From: Alphaproteobacteria bacterium
GTDB lineage: Bacteria; Pseudomonadota; Alphaproteobacteria; Bin65
Length of the DNA stretch: 64,000 nt
Assembly (NCBI GenBank): GCA_021776685.1
Contig: JAJFFJ010000130.1
Coordinates: 1-64,000 of the forward strand
Direction: 5' to 3'
The translations under genes and the position numbers were made by a program. Every line of letters begins with the position of its first letter. Within the stretch, counting starts at the first letter, position 1. The notes below the pieces were generated by a model, which saw only the letters and a program-made list of their open reading frames with translations, was not told where the DNA came from and ran no database searches. Shown here one piece after another: positions 35,715 through 44,794 of this stretch.

Positions 35715-36848
35715 ATGGCGGGATTGAAAGTTGGTATCTGCGGCGGCGGCGTCGGCGGTCTAAGCGCGGCGATTGGGCTGCGCAAAAACGGCCACGATCC
35801 CCATGTCTTCGAACAGGCGGACGCCTTCCTGCGGATCGGGGCGGATGTCAACCTGACGCCCAATGCCGTCCACGCGCTGGACGGTCTGGGGGTTGGCCAG
35901 GTGTTGCGAGAGACGGCGGCGCGTCCGACCCATCGCATCAGCCGCACCTGGGACACCGGCGAGGAGACCTCGCGCCTGCCCATGAGCGACGCGGCGGAAG
36001 AACGCTATGGCGCGCCGCAGTTGACCCTGCACCGCGCGGACCTGCTCAAGGCGCTAGAGGACCAGGTGCCGGCCGATCATATCCACCTCGGCCGCCGCGT
36101 TACCGGCCTGAGCGAAAGGAGCAGCACGACCGAGATCCACTTTGCCGGCGGCCCGTCTGAACTGGTCGATGTCGCCATCGGCGCGGACGGCATCCATTCG
36201 CCCGTGCGCACTGCGCTTTTCGGCCAGGACAAACCTGAATTTACCGGCCTGGTCTCCTATCGCGCCGTGGTGCCGCGGTCTGCGGTCGCCGACATACCCG
36301 ACCTGGACGCTTTCACGAAATGGTGGGGGCCGACGCCGGATGTGCAGATCGTCACCTTCCCGCTGACCCACGGCGAGGAAATCTTCATCTTCGCGACCAC
36401 GCCGCAGACGGGTTGGACCGATGAGGGCTGGACTCTTCGTGGCGACGTCGCGGAACTGCGCGAGGTCTACAGTGGCTTCCATCCGGAGGCGCGTGCGCTG
36501 CTCGACGCCTGTACGGAGGTGACCAAGTCAGCACTGCACGTGCGCGAACCCATGCCCGCCTGGTCGACCGGCCACGCGACCCTGCTCGGCGATGCGGCCC
36601 ACCCCATGGTGCCTTTCATGGCCCAGGGCGCGTGCATGGCGATCGAGGATGCGGTGGTGCTTGCCCGTGCGCTCGATGGCGCCACCTGGGAGACGGCGCC
36701 CGCGGCGCTCCGGCGTTACGAAGCCGCCCGCATGGACCGCACGGCAGAGATCCAGCGCCAGTCCCTCGCCAACGAATGGATGAAGCAACAGGGCAACGCC
36801 GACTGGGTCTATGGCTATCACGCGTGGGAGGCAGAACTGCCGGCGTGA
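35715..36848 (+). CDS. FAD-dependent monooxygenase (salicylate hydroxylase-like)
   Basis: The 377-residue protein has GGGVGGLSAAIGLRKNG at the N-terminus, the DG motif GADGIHSPVR near residue 155, and GDAAHPMVPFMAQGACMAIEDA near residue 290. It matches the salicylate/3-hydroxybenzoate hydroxylase group. It would hydroxylate an aromatic acid with NADH and O2. It is monocistronic and follows the hydrolase by 91 bases. Confidence 0.9.
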   Translation: MAGLKVGICGGGVGGLSAAIGLRKNGHDPHVFEQADAFLRIGADVNLTPNAVHALDGLGVGQVLRETAARPTHRISRTWDTGEETSRLPMSDAAEERYGAPQLTLHRADLLKALEDQVPADHIHLGRRVTGLSERSSTTEIHFAGGPSELVDVAIGADGIHSPVRTALFGQDKPEFTGLVSYRAVVPRSAVADIPDLDAFTKWWGPTPDVQIVTFPLTHGEEIFIFATTPQTGWTDEGWTLRGDVAELREVYSGFHPEARALLDACTEVTKSALHVREPMPAWSTGHATLLGDAAHPMVPFMAQGACMAIEDAVVLARALDGATWETAPAALRRYEAARMDRTAEIQRQSLANEWMKQQGNADWVYGYHAWEAELPA

Positions 36849-36876
36849 GCGGCGTGCTTTCGGCATCGGCCCCGTC

Positions 36877-37305
36877 TCAGTGCCGTTTCTGAAGCGCCTT
36901 CAGGCGTTGTTGCGCCCACTTTCTTGTGTAGCTGTTCGCCGGGCTCAGCTTCAGGGCGTTCCTGAAATCGATGGCCGCGGCGGGTCGGTTGCCGATTTTC
37001 ACATAGACCAGCGCCCTGTTGTAATAGGCGCGATGGTAGGTGGGATCCAAACGCACCGCTTCATCATAGTCCCGAAGGGCCAGGGGATATTTCTTCAGGA
37101 GATCGTAGGCGATGCCGCGATTGGTGCGCAGGATGGCGCGCATCCGGGGGGCCAGTTTCCCGGCGCGCAGAAGCCTTGTGCAGGCGTCAATGGCGACCTG
37201 AGAGGTCGGTTGATGAATGCACTTGTCAGCATCTCCCTTCGTGTCCGCCTTGGCGGCCGGCACTGTAAAAGTGGCGATCAGACCCGCCAGAATCAGCAAA
37301 CGCAT
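36877..37305 (-). CDS. Exported TPR protein
   Basis: The 142-residue product starts at 37305 with GGGAG upstream, and has a signal peptide (MRLLILAGLIATFTVPAAKA). Three tandem helical repeats follow (DKCIHQPTSQVAIDACTRLL, NRGIAYDLLKKYPLALRDYDEAVRLDP, NRALVYVKIGNRPAAAIDFRNALKLSP), which are TPR units. Two cysteines in the first repeat could form a disulfide. It may act as a periplasmic scaffold. Confidence 0.85.
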   Translation of the reverse strand: MRLLILAGLIATFTVPAAKADTKGDADKCIHQPTSQVAIDACTRLLRAGKLAPRMRAILRTNRGIAYDLLKKYPLALRDYDEAVRLDPTYHRAYYNRALVYVKIGNRPAAAIDFRNALKLSPANSYTRKWAQQRLKALQKRH

Positions 37306-37609
37306 GTTCTGGACTCCCGATTCGATTGTTGGGCGGTTTGTATGAAGCCTTTGGGCGGCGTTGCTCGTCAAGAAAAAGGGCCGCCTATGTCTATTGCCGA
37401 ACGGTCAGCCCCGCCCGTGAGGGTGTCTGCTTTTTGTGCGTCGTGACGAAAGCCAGGACGGCAAGGCGGGTTTCAAGAATGCTCGGCCCGTAGCGCAGCG
37501 ACTCGGGACTTGGCGACTCAGGGCCTATCGGCTGTCATATTCGGCGTCTTGTTTCGGGCGCAGCGGACGGCGGACTCAAGAATACGAGACGCAGCAGGGC
37601 CTTGGGAAC
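37306..37609. other. Intergenic region without a recognised gene
   Basis: This 304-base gap lies between the TPR protein start and the kinase stop, both on the minus strand, and so holds the TPR gene promoter. The short ORFs in it are out of keeping with normal codon use. No hairpin or repeat stood out. Confidence 0.55.
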
Positions 37610-39448
37610 CTAAGGAATATCCCGGACGATGCGAAAGCCGGTGCGGTTGTTGCGCAGGTCCGGGAATGCGGTGGCGGTGGCGGTCAGTTTCAGGTCTGAC
37701 GCGGCTGCTGCCCAGTGGCCGCCCTTGACCGCGCGCTTGCGGCAGCTGGTGGTCGGGGTAACCGTTGCCGGTGCGGCGCAGTCCTGGACCCATTCGGCGG
37801 CATTGCCGTGCATGTCGTGCAGGCCGAAGCGGTTGGCGGTATAGGCGCCGATGGGCGCGGTGCTGCGGGTGGGCGGCGCGGTCCGGCAGCCCTGGCATTT
37901 GTCCTCGGCGACCGCGGCGCCCCAAGCGAACGCGGTGCGGCTGCCGGCGCGGGCGGCGAACTCCCACTCCGCCGCCGTGGGCAGGCGATAGGGTTTGCCG
38001 GTGCGGCTGGACAGCCAGCGCACATAGGCGCGGGCATCGTCCCAGCTGACGCAGACCACGGGATGCAACGGCGTCTGCGCCATACCAGGCGCGCGCCAGT
38101 TGGCCTTGGGGTCCGAGCGCCAGACGCCGTCCTTGACCTGGGTCCGGCAGCCGCCTTCCATCCGGTGTTTGCTGGCGGCGACAAAGGCGGCGAACTCCGC
38201 GCGGGTGACCTCGTGGATGCTGACGGCGAACGGCCGTTTGATGGACGTGAACCGGTTCAGCAATTCGGGCCGGGTGCCGGCAGGAAAGGCGCGCTCGGGG
38301 ATGACGGTCATAAACGGACAGTCGTCGCAGTCGCGGAACCGGTCGCCGGGTTTGAAGGCTTTGGGAATGCTGGCGCGCGGCCCGGGGGCGGGCCCGTCGT
38401 TTTCGGACAGCCAGGCCCAGGCGGCGACCACGGCGACGCCTGCGAGCACCGCGGCGGCCACCCGCCAGTCGCGCAGCATGGGGGTTTTGGCGCGGGCGCG
38501 TCGCAGCAGCGACCGGTTGCGGTTGCCAGCCATGCTGGCGCGGAAGTCCGCGACCGACCGGGGCCGCAATGCCGGGTCGAGGTCCAGAGCGTCGTCGATG
38601 GCGCGCAGGAAGTCATGAGGGTAACGCAGGATGCCGGCGCCGGCCGCCGGCTCCATGGTGGTACTGCGTTTGCGGTCATCGGCGGGCGGCGGCGCGTTGC
38701 CGGTGACCCCGTGATAGAGCAGGGCGGCGAGGCCATAGAGATCGGTCCAGGGCCCCTGCATCTCGCGGGCGTCATACTGCTCCGGGGCGGCATAGCCTGG
38801 CGAACCGAAGCCGCGCATGGGGTCGCGCCGGCCGGCGTCGGTGATGCGGGCGGATCCGAAATCGATCAGCACCGCTTTCAGGCTTCCGTCGGCCAGGCGG
38901 TCCACCAGGACGTTGTCGGGTTTGATATCCCTGTGAAGGATGCCACGGCGGTGCATCTCGTCCAGCGCGCCCAGCAGCTGATCGGCGATGGCAGTGAGAC
39001 TCTCCTGGCTGACGCCATCCATACTGTCGCCGCCATCGCCGTTTTCGGTCCGGTCGATCAGGTCGTAGAGCGACTTGCCGGCGACAAAGGGCGTGACAAG
39101 ATAGGCGGTGCCGTTCTCGCGGAAGAAGCGAATCACCGGCAGGATGGAGGGGTGGCGAAGGGCGGCAAGGGTCTGGGCCTCGGTGACGAAAGCCGTCAGG
39201 GCCTGTCGCCAGGCGGTGGTCTCGCTGCTGCTGATCGGGCCAAGGGTGATGCCGTCTGCCGCGCGCTCGGCCACATCCAGCGGCGCATATTCCTTGATCA
39301 CCACCTGATCGCCGCCATCCGCCGACCGGGCGCGATAGGTCAGGGCAAAGCCACCGGTGCCGAGCTGGCGCTCGATCCGGTAGCCGCCAACCTCTGTGCC
39401 CGGCGCCAGGGGGTGTCTGTGGTCAATGTCGATCACGCAGCCGTCCAT
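37610..39448 (-). CDS. Hanks-type Ser/Thr kinase fused to a formylglycine-generating-enzyme domain
   Basis: The 612-residue protein has a kinase domain (about 23-305) with GTGGFALTY, catalytic Lys52 in VVIKEY, HRDIKPDN with Asp174, and DFG 197-199. A single membrane segment (331-347) follows, and then an FGE/SUMF1-type domain (about 375-610) with HEVTRAEFAAF, LPTAAEWEFAARAG, GNAAEWVQD and FRIVRD. The kinase would face the cytosol and the FGE-like domain the periplasm. Several such fusions are known; the FGE part may bind rather than oxidise. Confidence 0.93.
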   Translation of the reverse strand: MDGCVIDIDHRHPLAPGTEVGGYRIERQLGTGGFALTYRARSADGGDQVVIKEYAPLDVAERAADGITLGPISSSETTAWRQALTAFVTEAQTLAALRHPSILPVIRFFRENGTAYLVTPFVAGKSLYDLIDRTENGDGGDSMDGVSQESLTAIADQLLGALDEMHRRGILHRDIKPDNVLVDRLADGSLKAVLIDFGSARITDAGRRDPMRGFGSPGYAAPEQYDAREMQGPWTDLYGLAALLYHGVTGNAPPPADDRKRSTTMEPAAGAGILRYPHDFLRAIDDALDLDPALRPRSVADFRASMAGNRNRSLLRRARAKTPMLRDWRVAAAVLAGVAVVAAWAWLSENDGPAPGPRASIPKAFKPGDRFRDCDDCPFMTVIPERAFPAGTRPELLNRFTSIKRPFAVSIHEVTRAEFAAFVAASKHRMEGGCRTQVKDGVWRSDPKANWRAPGMAQTPLHPVVCVSWDDARAYVRWLSSRTGKPYRLPTAAEWEFAARAGSRTAFAWGAAVAEDKCQGCRTAPPTRSTAPIGAYTANRFGLHDMHGNAAEWVQDCAAPATVTPTTSCRKRAVKGGHWAAAASDLKLTATATAFPDLRNNRTGFRIVRDIP

Positions 39449-39516
39449 TGTGATCCTGAGGTTGACGCCAGCGTTCCAGGCTGGAATATGGCGCGACCCA
39501 GGCGAAGGAGATTGAA

Positions 39517-39933
39517 ATGCCGATTACCAAAGGGATCAAGCAGCTTTGTGCGGAGGCTGAGACGGTTATTGAAACCATGTCGGTAGATGATGTGGCGTCG
39601 GTGGCGGAGGATGACGGTGTCCAGCTCGTCGATATCCGGGACGTCCGTGAGTTGTGGCGTGAGGGCGCGATCCCGGGCGCACACCATGCGCCGCGCGGCA
39701 TGCTCGAATTCTGGGTTGACCCGGAAAGCCCCTATCACAAGGAGCTGTTCGCTTCCGGCAAGAAATTCATCTTCTTCTGCGCCGGCGGCATGCGTTCGGC
39801 ATTGGCGGCCCGTGCAGTGCATGAAATGGGCCTCGGTCCTGTCGCGCACATGCGCGGTGGCTATGGCGCATGGCGGGAAGCGGGTCATCCGACCGAAGAG
39901 AAAGAGGCGCGCCTGCCTGGCCAGAAAAAATAG
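39517..39933 (+). CDS. Rhodanese-domain protein
   Basis: The 138-residue protein is a single rhodanese domain with the active Cys in FFCAGGMRSA around residue 87 and DIRDVRELWREGAIPGA near residue 45. It transfers sulfur from a donor to cyanide or another acceptor. An AAGGAG site precedes the ATG. It is divergent from the kinase gene. Confidence 0.9.
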   Translation: MPITKGIKQLCAEAETVIETMSVDDVASVAEDDGVQLVDIRDVRELWREGAIPGAHHAPRGMLEFWVDPESPYHKELFASGKKFIFFCAGGMRSALAARAVHEMGLGPVAHMRGGYGAWREAGHPTEEKEARLPGQKK

Positions 39934-39960
39934 ACACCAGGAGAGTGTTTGGTATATAAT
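39931..39960 (+). promoter_or_regulatory. Sigma70-like promoter for the cysteine-rich exported protein
   Basis: TAGACA at 39931 and a consensus TATAAT at 39955 are separated by 18 bases, and the ATG at 39999 follows about 32 bases after the expected start site. The -35 box begins at the end of the rhodanese gene. Confidence 0.65.
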
Positions 39961-39998
39961 ACCCGTAATGGTTGTTTCGGATGTCAACGGGGTGGGCC

Positions 39999-40364
39999 AT
40001 GAAATATATATTGGCGATGGTGCTTGTCGCGCTTGTCGCGCTTGTGAGCGGTGGTGCGGGATCCTCTGGTGCCAGGGCCCAATCGGGCGTTCTGCCGGCA
40101 GTTCAGTTGGCGGTCCAGTCGCCGGTCCATTTGTCGGCCCGGTCCGGCCAATGCCTGAAGTCGATGGCGAAGTCGAGGGCCGCCGCCGCCACGGTCGCGC
40201 CAGCAAAATTTGTGGCGGGTGAAATCCAGGTGGCGAGCAATGCCCAATGCACGCTCAACTGTCGGAACAAGCGAAGCACCTGCATGGAACGGTGCAAGAC
40301 CGGTGCCTGCCGCAGCAATTGCGATGCCAGCTTCCGGGGCTGTCTCACAAGCTGTCGCAGATAG
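39999..40364 (+). CDS. Exported protein with two tandem CX3C-X6-CX3C motifs
   Basis: The 121-residue product starts at 39999 after GGGGTGGG, with signal peptide MKYILAMVLVALVALVSGG. It has nine cysteines. The last eight are spaced CX3C-X6-CX3C, four residues, then CX3C-X6-CX3C, starting at QCTLNC and ending at the C-terminus. Twin CX3C helical hairpins are known from other disulfide-rich proteins (such as alpha-hairpinins), but no family match is claimed. It is probably a periplasmic or secreted disulfide-bonded protein. Confidence 0.75.
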   Translation: MKYILAMVLVALVALVSGGAGSSGARAQSGVLPAVQLAVQSPVHLSARSGQCLKSMAKSRAAAATVAPAKFVAGEIQVASNAQCTLNCRNKRSTCMERCKTGACRSNCDASFRGCLTSCRR

Positions 40365-40381
40365 CGGGCCGAAGATGAGGG

Positions 40382-40822
40382 TCAGGCCTTCTCGATGATC
40401 AGTGTCGTGCCGCGCACATCGACAACCTTGACCTGGGTGCCTTTGTTGAAGTCTTCCCCTGCGACCCGCCAGGTGGTGTCGCCGACCCGTGCACGGCCCA
40501 TGCCGTTGGCCATGGGCTCGTCCAAAGTCAGGACACGTCCCACCAACTGTTGACCCCGCAGGTTCAGGTCCGGTTGATCGCTCTCGATCGGCCGGCGTCT
40601 GAACCATGTGAGCGTGATGACGATGGATGCGACAGACAGCACCGCGAAGATGATCAGCTGAATCTCCAGGCCCATGCCGGGGATAACCCACTTCACGATG
40701 CCTGTGGTAATGCCGGAGATGCCCAGCCATAGCAGAATGTTGCCCGGGATCAGAATCTCGAGCGCCGAGATGACCAAGCCTGCGGCGACCCAATGCCAGC
40801 CTTCGAGGGAGTCGAACATCAT
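40382..40822 (-). CDS. NfeD-family membrane protein
   Basis: The 146-residue protein has two or three membrane segments (WHWVAAGLVISALEILIPGNILLWLGISG, LIIFAVLSVASIVITLTWF) and a C-terminal OB-fold-like region (LVGRVLTLDEPMANGMGRARVGDTTWRV). It lacks the ClpP-like protease part. NfeD proteins pair with SPFH proteins, and this gene sits three bases after one. Confidence 0.9.
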   Translation of the reverse strand: MMFDSLEGWHWVAAGLVISALEILIPGNILLWLGISGITTGIVKWVIPGMGLEIQLIIFAVLSVASIVITLTWFRRRPIESDQPDLNLRGQQLVGRVLTLDEPMANGMGRARVGDTTWRVAGEDFNKGTQVKVVDVRGTTLIIEKA

Positions 40823-40825
40823 CGG

Positions 40826-41866
40826 TTATCCGTTGCTGCTGGGAACCGTGCCGCCTCGGCGGCCACCGTCGGCGCTGCCTCCATCGCTGCTTCCACCACC
40901 GCTCCTTCCACCACCGCTGCCTCCACCGCTGCTGCCACCATCTACGGTATCTATTCCTGCGGATTTGATCAGCTCTGTAATACCGCCCAGCGAACTGAGA
41001 ATGCCGGTGGCCTCGACGGGCATGAAGAAGACTTTCTGGTTTGGCGATTTGGCAAATTCTTTCAGGGCCTCCACGTATTTCTGGGCGACAAAGTAGTTGA
41101 TCGCCTGCGTCTCACCTTTGGCGATGGCTTCGGAGACCATCTGGGTCGCCTTGGCTTCCGCCTCAGCATACCGTTCACGCGCCTCGGCGTCGCGGTAGGC
41201 GGCCTCCCGGCGGCCCTCTGCTTCCAGGATCTGGCCTTGCTTCTCGCCTTCCGCCCGGCGGATGGCAGCCTCACGGAAGCCCTCTGCTTCCAGGATCGCG
41301 GCACGCTTTTCGCGCTCGGCTTTCATCTGCTGAGCCATGGCGTTGACCAGATCGACCGGCGGCTGGATGTCGCGAATCTCGATTCGGGTGACCTTGACGC
41401 CCCACGGCTCGGTGGCATCGTCCACAACGGTCAGCAGGCGGGCATTGATCTTGTCGCGCTGGGACAGCAGTTCGTCGAGGTCCATGTCGCCCATGACGGT
41501 ACGGATATTGGTCATGGTCAGGTTGATGACCGCGCGCTCCAGATTGCGCACTTCATAGGCCGAACTTGCTGCATCAAGTATCTGGTAGAAAATGACACCG
41601 TCGACCGTAACCATCGCGTTGTCTTTGGTGATGACTTCCTGGCTGGGTACGTCGAGGACCTGCTCCATGACGTTGATCCGATGGCCAATGCGGTCGATTA
41701 CCGGAATGATGAAATGCAGCCCGGGCATCAGTGTGTGCGTGTAGCGGCCAAATCGTTCGACGGTGAACTGATTTCCCTGGGGCACCGTCTTGACGCCCAT
41801 GAAAATCAGCAGGATCGCAAAGACGATCAGGACGATCACAAAAATGGCAAAGCCGGATATCGGCAT
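40826..41866 (-). CDS. SPFH/band-7 protein (QmcA-like)
   Basis: The 346-residue protein has an N-terminal membrane segment ([20 protein letters not shown]), a band-7 domain ([28 protein letters not shown]), an Ala/Glu-rich coiled region, and a Gly/Ser-rich tail. It would form large ring assemblies in the membrane with NfeD and act in protease or membrane quality control. The tail is coded by an imperfect GGT/AGC-rich tract. Confidence 0.92.
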   Translation of the reverse strand: MPISGFAIFVIVLIVFAILLIFMGVKTVPQGNQFTVERFGRYTHTLMPGLHFIIPVIDRIGHRINVMEQVLDVPSQEVITKDNAMVTVDGVIFYQILDAASSAYEVRNLERAVINLTMTNIRTVMGDMDLDELLSQRDKINARLLTVVDDATEPWGVKVTRIEIRDIQPPVDLVNAMAQQMKAEREKRAAILEAEGFREAAIRRAEGEKQGQILEAEGRREAAYRDAEARERYAEAEAKATQMVSEAIAKGETQAINYFVAQKYVEALKEFAKSPNQKVFFMPVEATGILSSLGGITELIKSAGIDTVDGGSSGGGSGGGRSGGGSSDGGSADGGRRGGTVPSSNG

Positions 41867-42167
41867 GGATAAGTCCTCTTATTCCAACTGGTCGGCGCGT
41901 CGGCCAAACATATCACCGGCGGGGGGCAAATGCCCCCGTTCCGTTACGACCGCATCGCGGCCTGTGGGTATTCTACGGACACCCAATTGCGGCGATCCAT
42001 ACAGAATTGCGCCAATTTCCGGTGCGCTGGAACTCGGCAGGCATTCCAAAGGGCGTGCAGCAGGGCAAATTCGAGCCTGCGGTGGGCCTGTTGGTGACGC
42101 TGCTTGGTTCAGGATATATGGGAAATATCGTCTGATTTTCAAGGGGTTAGCGATATTGCCCCGCGCG
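41867..42167. other. Intergenic region without a recognised gene
   Basis: This 301-base gap separates the QmcA-like start from the end of the AbrB-family membrane gene, both on the minus strand. It holds the QmcA promoter. The overlapping small ORF on the minus strand lacks normal codon use. Nothing else stood out. Confidence 0.55.
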
Positions 42168-43217
42168 TCAGCCGGGGGTTTTCTTGTTGCCCGCCCGGCG
42201 TCGGAAAATCCCGGGCGCAATAATCACAATCATGACAATACGCAGGATGTGATGGGAGGCCACAAACGCCGCCTCGATCCCAAGCGCAAGCGCGATCAAG
42301 CTCATTTCAGCAAGCCCGCCAGGGGCAAATGCCAGCACCAGCGCGCTCACGGATTCATCCACGATGTTCACCAGCGTAATGCTGAACACCACCGTCAGGC
42401 CCAGCATGATGATGGTGGCCCCCATCGAAATAAACAGGGTCCGAAGCACCAACATGGGATCGACGCCGGCGAACCGGGAACCTAACATGGCGCCCAACGC
42501 CACCTGGGCCGCGGCCACGAGTTCCGCCGGCGGGCTGGCCGAACTCCAGCCCAGCAGATGGATTGCGGCGCTGACGAACATGGGTCCTGTAACCGCGGCC
42601 GCGGGCATGCGCACTGCCTTTGCGCCGAAATAGCCAACCACCGCGCAGGCGCCCAGGATGGCCCATTCGTGCAGCGGCAGATCGACAATCGACATGCCCG
42701 CCGCCGGCCGGTTGTCCCGGTCGTAGAGCCCCAGCGCGACAAAAGCGAAGGGCAGGATCAGCACCGTCAGAAGGATGCGCGAGGAATGGACCAGCGCAAC
42801 AAACCGGCTGTCGCCGCCCAGCTCATCGCTGACAAGCACCATCTCGTTCAACCCGCCAGGCGTACCGGCGCAGAAGGCGGTGATGGGGTCGCATTTAAAG
42901 ATGTGTCGGAAATAGCGATACAGGATCGCCGTGGTCAGCAGCACATAGACCGCGAGGAGGGAGATCGTCGCCCACCACCCGGGCAGGCGTTCCGCCATGT
43001 CCGGGCTGAAGGCGCTGCCCAGCATGACCCCGAGGATCGCAACCATGGGCTGGCGGATACGCTGGGTCATGCGCATGGGCGCGCCGGCGACAGCAAAGGC
43101 TGTGACACAGACCAGCGCGCCGATCATCCAGGCAAGCGGCAGCCGCGCGAGATCGAACAGCGCGCCACCGGCGGCGCCGACGGCAAGGGTAAGAGCGATA
43201 TAGGCGAGAATCTTCAC
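42168..43217 (-). CDS. AbrB-family (PF05145) membrane protein
   Basis: The 349-residue protein has about ten hydrophobic segments with LAWMIGALVCVTAF, FCAGTPGGLNEMVLVSDELGG and FAPGGLAEMSLIALAL, the internal duplicated signature of the AbrB (ammonia monooxygenase-like) membrane family. Its function is not known. It follows the NAD kinase gene by 15 bases on the same strand. Confidence 0.9.
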   Translation of the reverse strand: MKILAYIALTLAVGAAGGALFDLARLPLAWMIGALVCVTAFAVAGAPMRMTQRIRQPMVAILGVMLGSAFSPDMAERLPGWWATISLLAVYVLLTTAILYRYFRHIFKCDPITAFCAGTPGGLNEMVLVSDELGGDSRFVALVHSSRILLTVLILPFAFVALGLYDRDNRPAAGMSIVDLPLHEWAILGACAVVGYFGAKAVRMPAAAVTGPMFVSAAIHLLGWSSASPPAELVAAAQVALGAMLGSRFAGVDPMLVLRTLFISMGATIIMLGLTVVFSITLVNIVDESVSALVLAFAPGGLAEMSLIALALGIEAAFVASHHILRIVMIVIIAPGIFRRRAGNKKTPG

Positions 43218-43232
43218 AGACGATGCGGCAGG

Positions 43233-44000
43233 TCAGTCCAGGAACTGTTCGCGGAGGATACGCTCCTCGAGATTGTGTTCCGGATCGAACAAGAGGGACA
43301 CCGATGACGATCGCGCCTGGTGGACACTCACACGGACCACGTCTCGCACCTCGGTTGAATCGGCGACGGCGAGCACAGGCCGCTTCAGGGGTTCCAGCAC
43401 CTCAAAGCCGACCGAGGCTTTTTCCGGCAACAATGCGCCGCGCCAGCGGCGGGGCCGGAACGCGCTGATGGGCGTCAGGGCGAGAACCCCGGCGCCGAGG
43501 GGAATGATCGTTCCGTGGGCCGAGAGGTTGTAAGCAGTGCTGCCCGCCGGCGTGGCGACGAGAACGCCGTCGCAGATCAACTCGTCCAGCCGGGGCACGC
43601 CGTCGATGGTGATTCTAATCTTTGCGGTCTGGCGGGTTTCGCGCAGCAGCGACACTTCGTTGAATGCGTCGGCGGTAACTTTTTCGCCGCTCACGGTTTC
43701 GGTGGCCATACGCAGCGGGTGCAGCGCCACTTCCTGCGCCGCGGTTAGCCGCTCTTGCAGGTCGTCTTCCCGATACTCATTCATGAGAAAGCCGATGCTG
43801 CCCCGGTTCAGACCAAATACCGGCCTGCCGCTGTCCATCTCCTGATGCAGAATTTCGAGCATGAACCCGTCACCGCCAAGCGCCACGATCACCTCGGCCT
43901 CGTTATCGGCCACGGTGGCATAGGTTTTACGCAGCCGGATTGCAGCTTCCTGGGCGTCTTCGGTCTCGGCAGCGAGAATGGCGAATTTGAGAGACATCAA
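43233..44000 (-). CDS. nadK: NAD kinase
   Basis: The 255-residue protein has [11 protein letters not shown] and [12 protein letters not shown], the GGDG and following NAD kinase motifs, and [14 protein letters not shown] as the diphosphate-binding loop. It makes NADP from NAD and ATP in the cytosol. It is the first gene of a pair with the AbrB-family gene. A 12-bp palindrome lies 15 bases upstream. Confidence 0.95.
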   Translation of the reverse strand: MMSLKFAILAAETEDAQEAAIRLRKTYATVADNEAEVIVALGGDGFMLEILHQEMDSGRPVFGLNRGSIGFLMNEYREDDLQERLTAAQEVALHPLRMATETVSGEKVTADAFNEVSLLRETRQTAKIRITIDGVPRLDELICDGVLVATPAGSTAYNLSAHGTIIPLGAGVLALTPISAFRPRRWRGALLPEKASVGFEVLEPLKRPVLAVADSTEVRDVVRVSVHQARSSSVSLLFDPEHNLEERILREQFLD

Positions 44001-44014
44001 GCTTCTGTGTTGGG

Positions 44015-44026
44015 CGCCAATTGGCG
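44015..44026. promoter_or_regulatory. 12-bp palindrome upstream of nadK
   Basis: CGCCAATTGGCG is a perfect palindrome 15 bases upstream of the nadK ATG, in the divergent region shared with the exported protein. A 10-bp direct repeat CGGGACCAAA / CGGGACCAAT follows at 44071-44090. Either could be an operator. Confidence 0.4.
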
Positions 44027-44171
44027 TTGGTCAGTGGGAATGGACGGCAGTATAACCCGGCCTCAGGCGACGGGACCAAACGGGACCAATCTGCGCTGAT
44101 GTGCCGGTATCAGCAGGGCGCCCGCAAGGGGTGCGCAGAAAGTGCACAACAAGACCGGCTGAGGCAAGCAG

Positions 44172-44669
44172 ATGCACCGGATAATTCTCCTTGGCCTCGG
44201 GGCCACACTCTCTCTGGCGATGGCTGTGCCGGCAGGCGCACAGAAGGCGCCGCGCGACAGGCATGCGGGCTATTACTTTCCAAAAAGCTTCTCGGTCGAG
44301 CGCTATGTGGCCCGCAGCCAGGTGCAGATCGGCGCAAGCCGCAAGAAGCGCATTGCTTTCGTCACCAACCTGACCACCGCCATGCTGAAGCGGAACCGGC
44401 TGCCGCCCTTCGCGATCTTCGCCAAGGGCAAGAATGCGGAGAAGATGATCATCATCGGTATGGGATCCTGGATCGGGTCGATCTACCAGGCTCGCGCGTT
44501 GCTGGCGATGATGACCGCGCAGGCGCGGAAGACGCCGGTTTTCCGCCATTACAAGGTTCAGGACGTCTTCACCTTTTTCGATCTCGCGAACATGCTCGGC
44601 TTTTCCAGGATTACCGTCAGCGACGGCAAAAGCTTCGCCCACCAGATCCGTATTCAGCAGGACGAGTAG
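44172..44669 (+). CDS. Exported protein of unknown function
   Basis: The 165-residue product has a signal peptide (MHRIILLGLGATLSLAMAVPAGA) and a GAGG ribosome site. The mature protein is basic and mixed alpha/beta (AFVTNLTTAMLKRN, IIIGMGSWIGSIYQARALLAMM). No family was recognised. It is convergent with moaA, and the repeats at 44703-44794 lie between them. Confidence 0.75.
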   Translation: MHRIILLGLGATLSLAMAVPAGAQKAPRDRHAGYYFPKSFSVERYVARSQVQIGASRKKRIAFVTNLTTAMLKRNRLPPFAIFAKGKNAEKMIIIGMGSWIGSIYQARALLAMMTAQARKTPVFRHYKVQDVFTFFDLANMLGFSRITVSDGKSFAHQIRIQQDE

Positions 44670-44702
44670 GCGCGCCCGACGCGCCCGGTGCGATCGCCGC
44701 CA

Positions 44703-44794
44703 GTGACGTTCACGTGACGGCTCAGCCGTTGATGCTCCTGTGGCGGCTCAGCCGCCAGTGACGCTCATGGGGCGGCTCAGCCGCCGGTGACGCT
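44703..44794. repeat. Tandem hairpin repeats extending from the 3' end of moaA
   Basis: About three and a half imperfect units of 27-29 bases each contain GGCGGCTCAGCCGCC-type palindromes followed by AGTGACGCTCATG-like spacers. The unit nearest the gene lies over the last codons and stop of moaA (minus strand, reading MSVTGG then stop). The others lie in the gap to the convergent gene and could act as a multi-hairpin terminator. Confidence 0.8.

Noticed and set aside
37480-37600. Possible tRNA-like segment (CCCGTAGCGCAGCGACTCGGGA)
   Set aside because: No acceptor stem or anticodon arm can be formed around it.
41879-42220. A 113-residue minus-strand ORF between the QmcA-like and AbrB-like genes
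   Set aside because: It overlaps the end of the AbrB-family gene, has no ribosome site, and its composition looks like non-coding GC-rich DNA.
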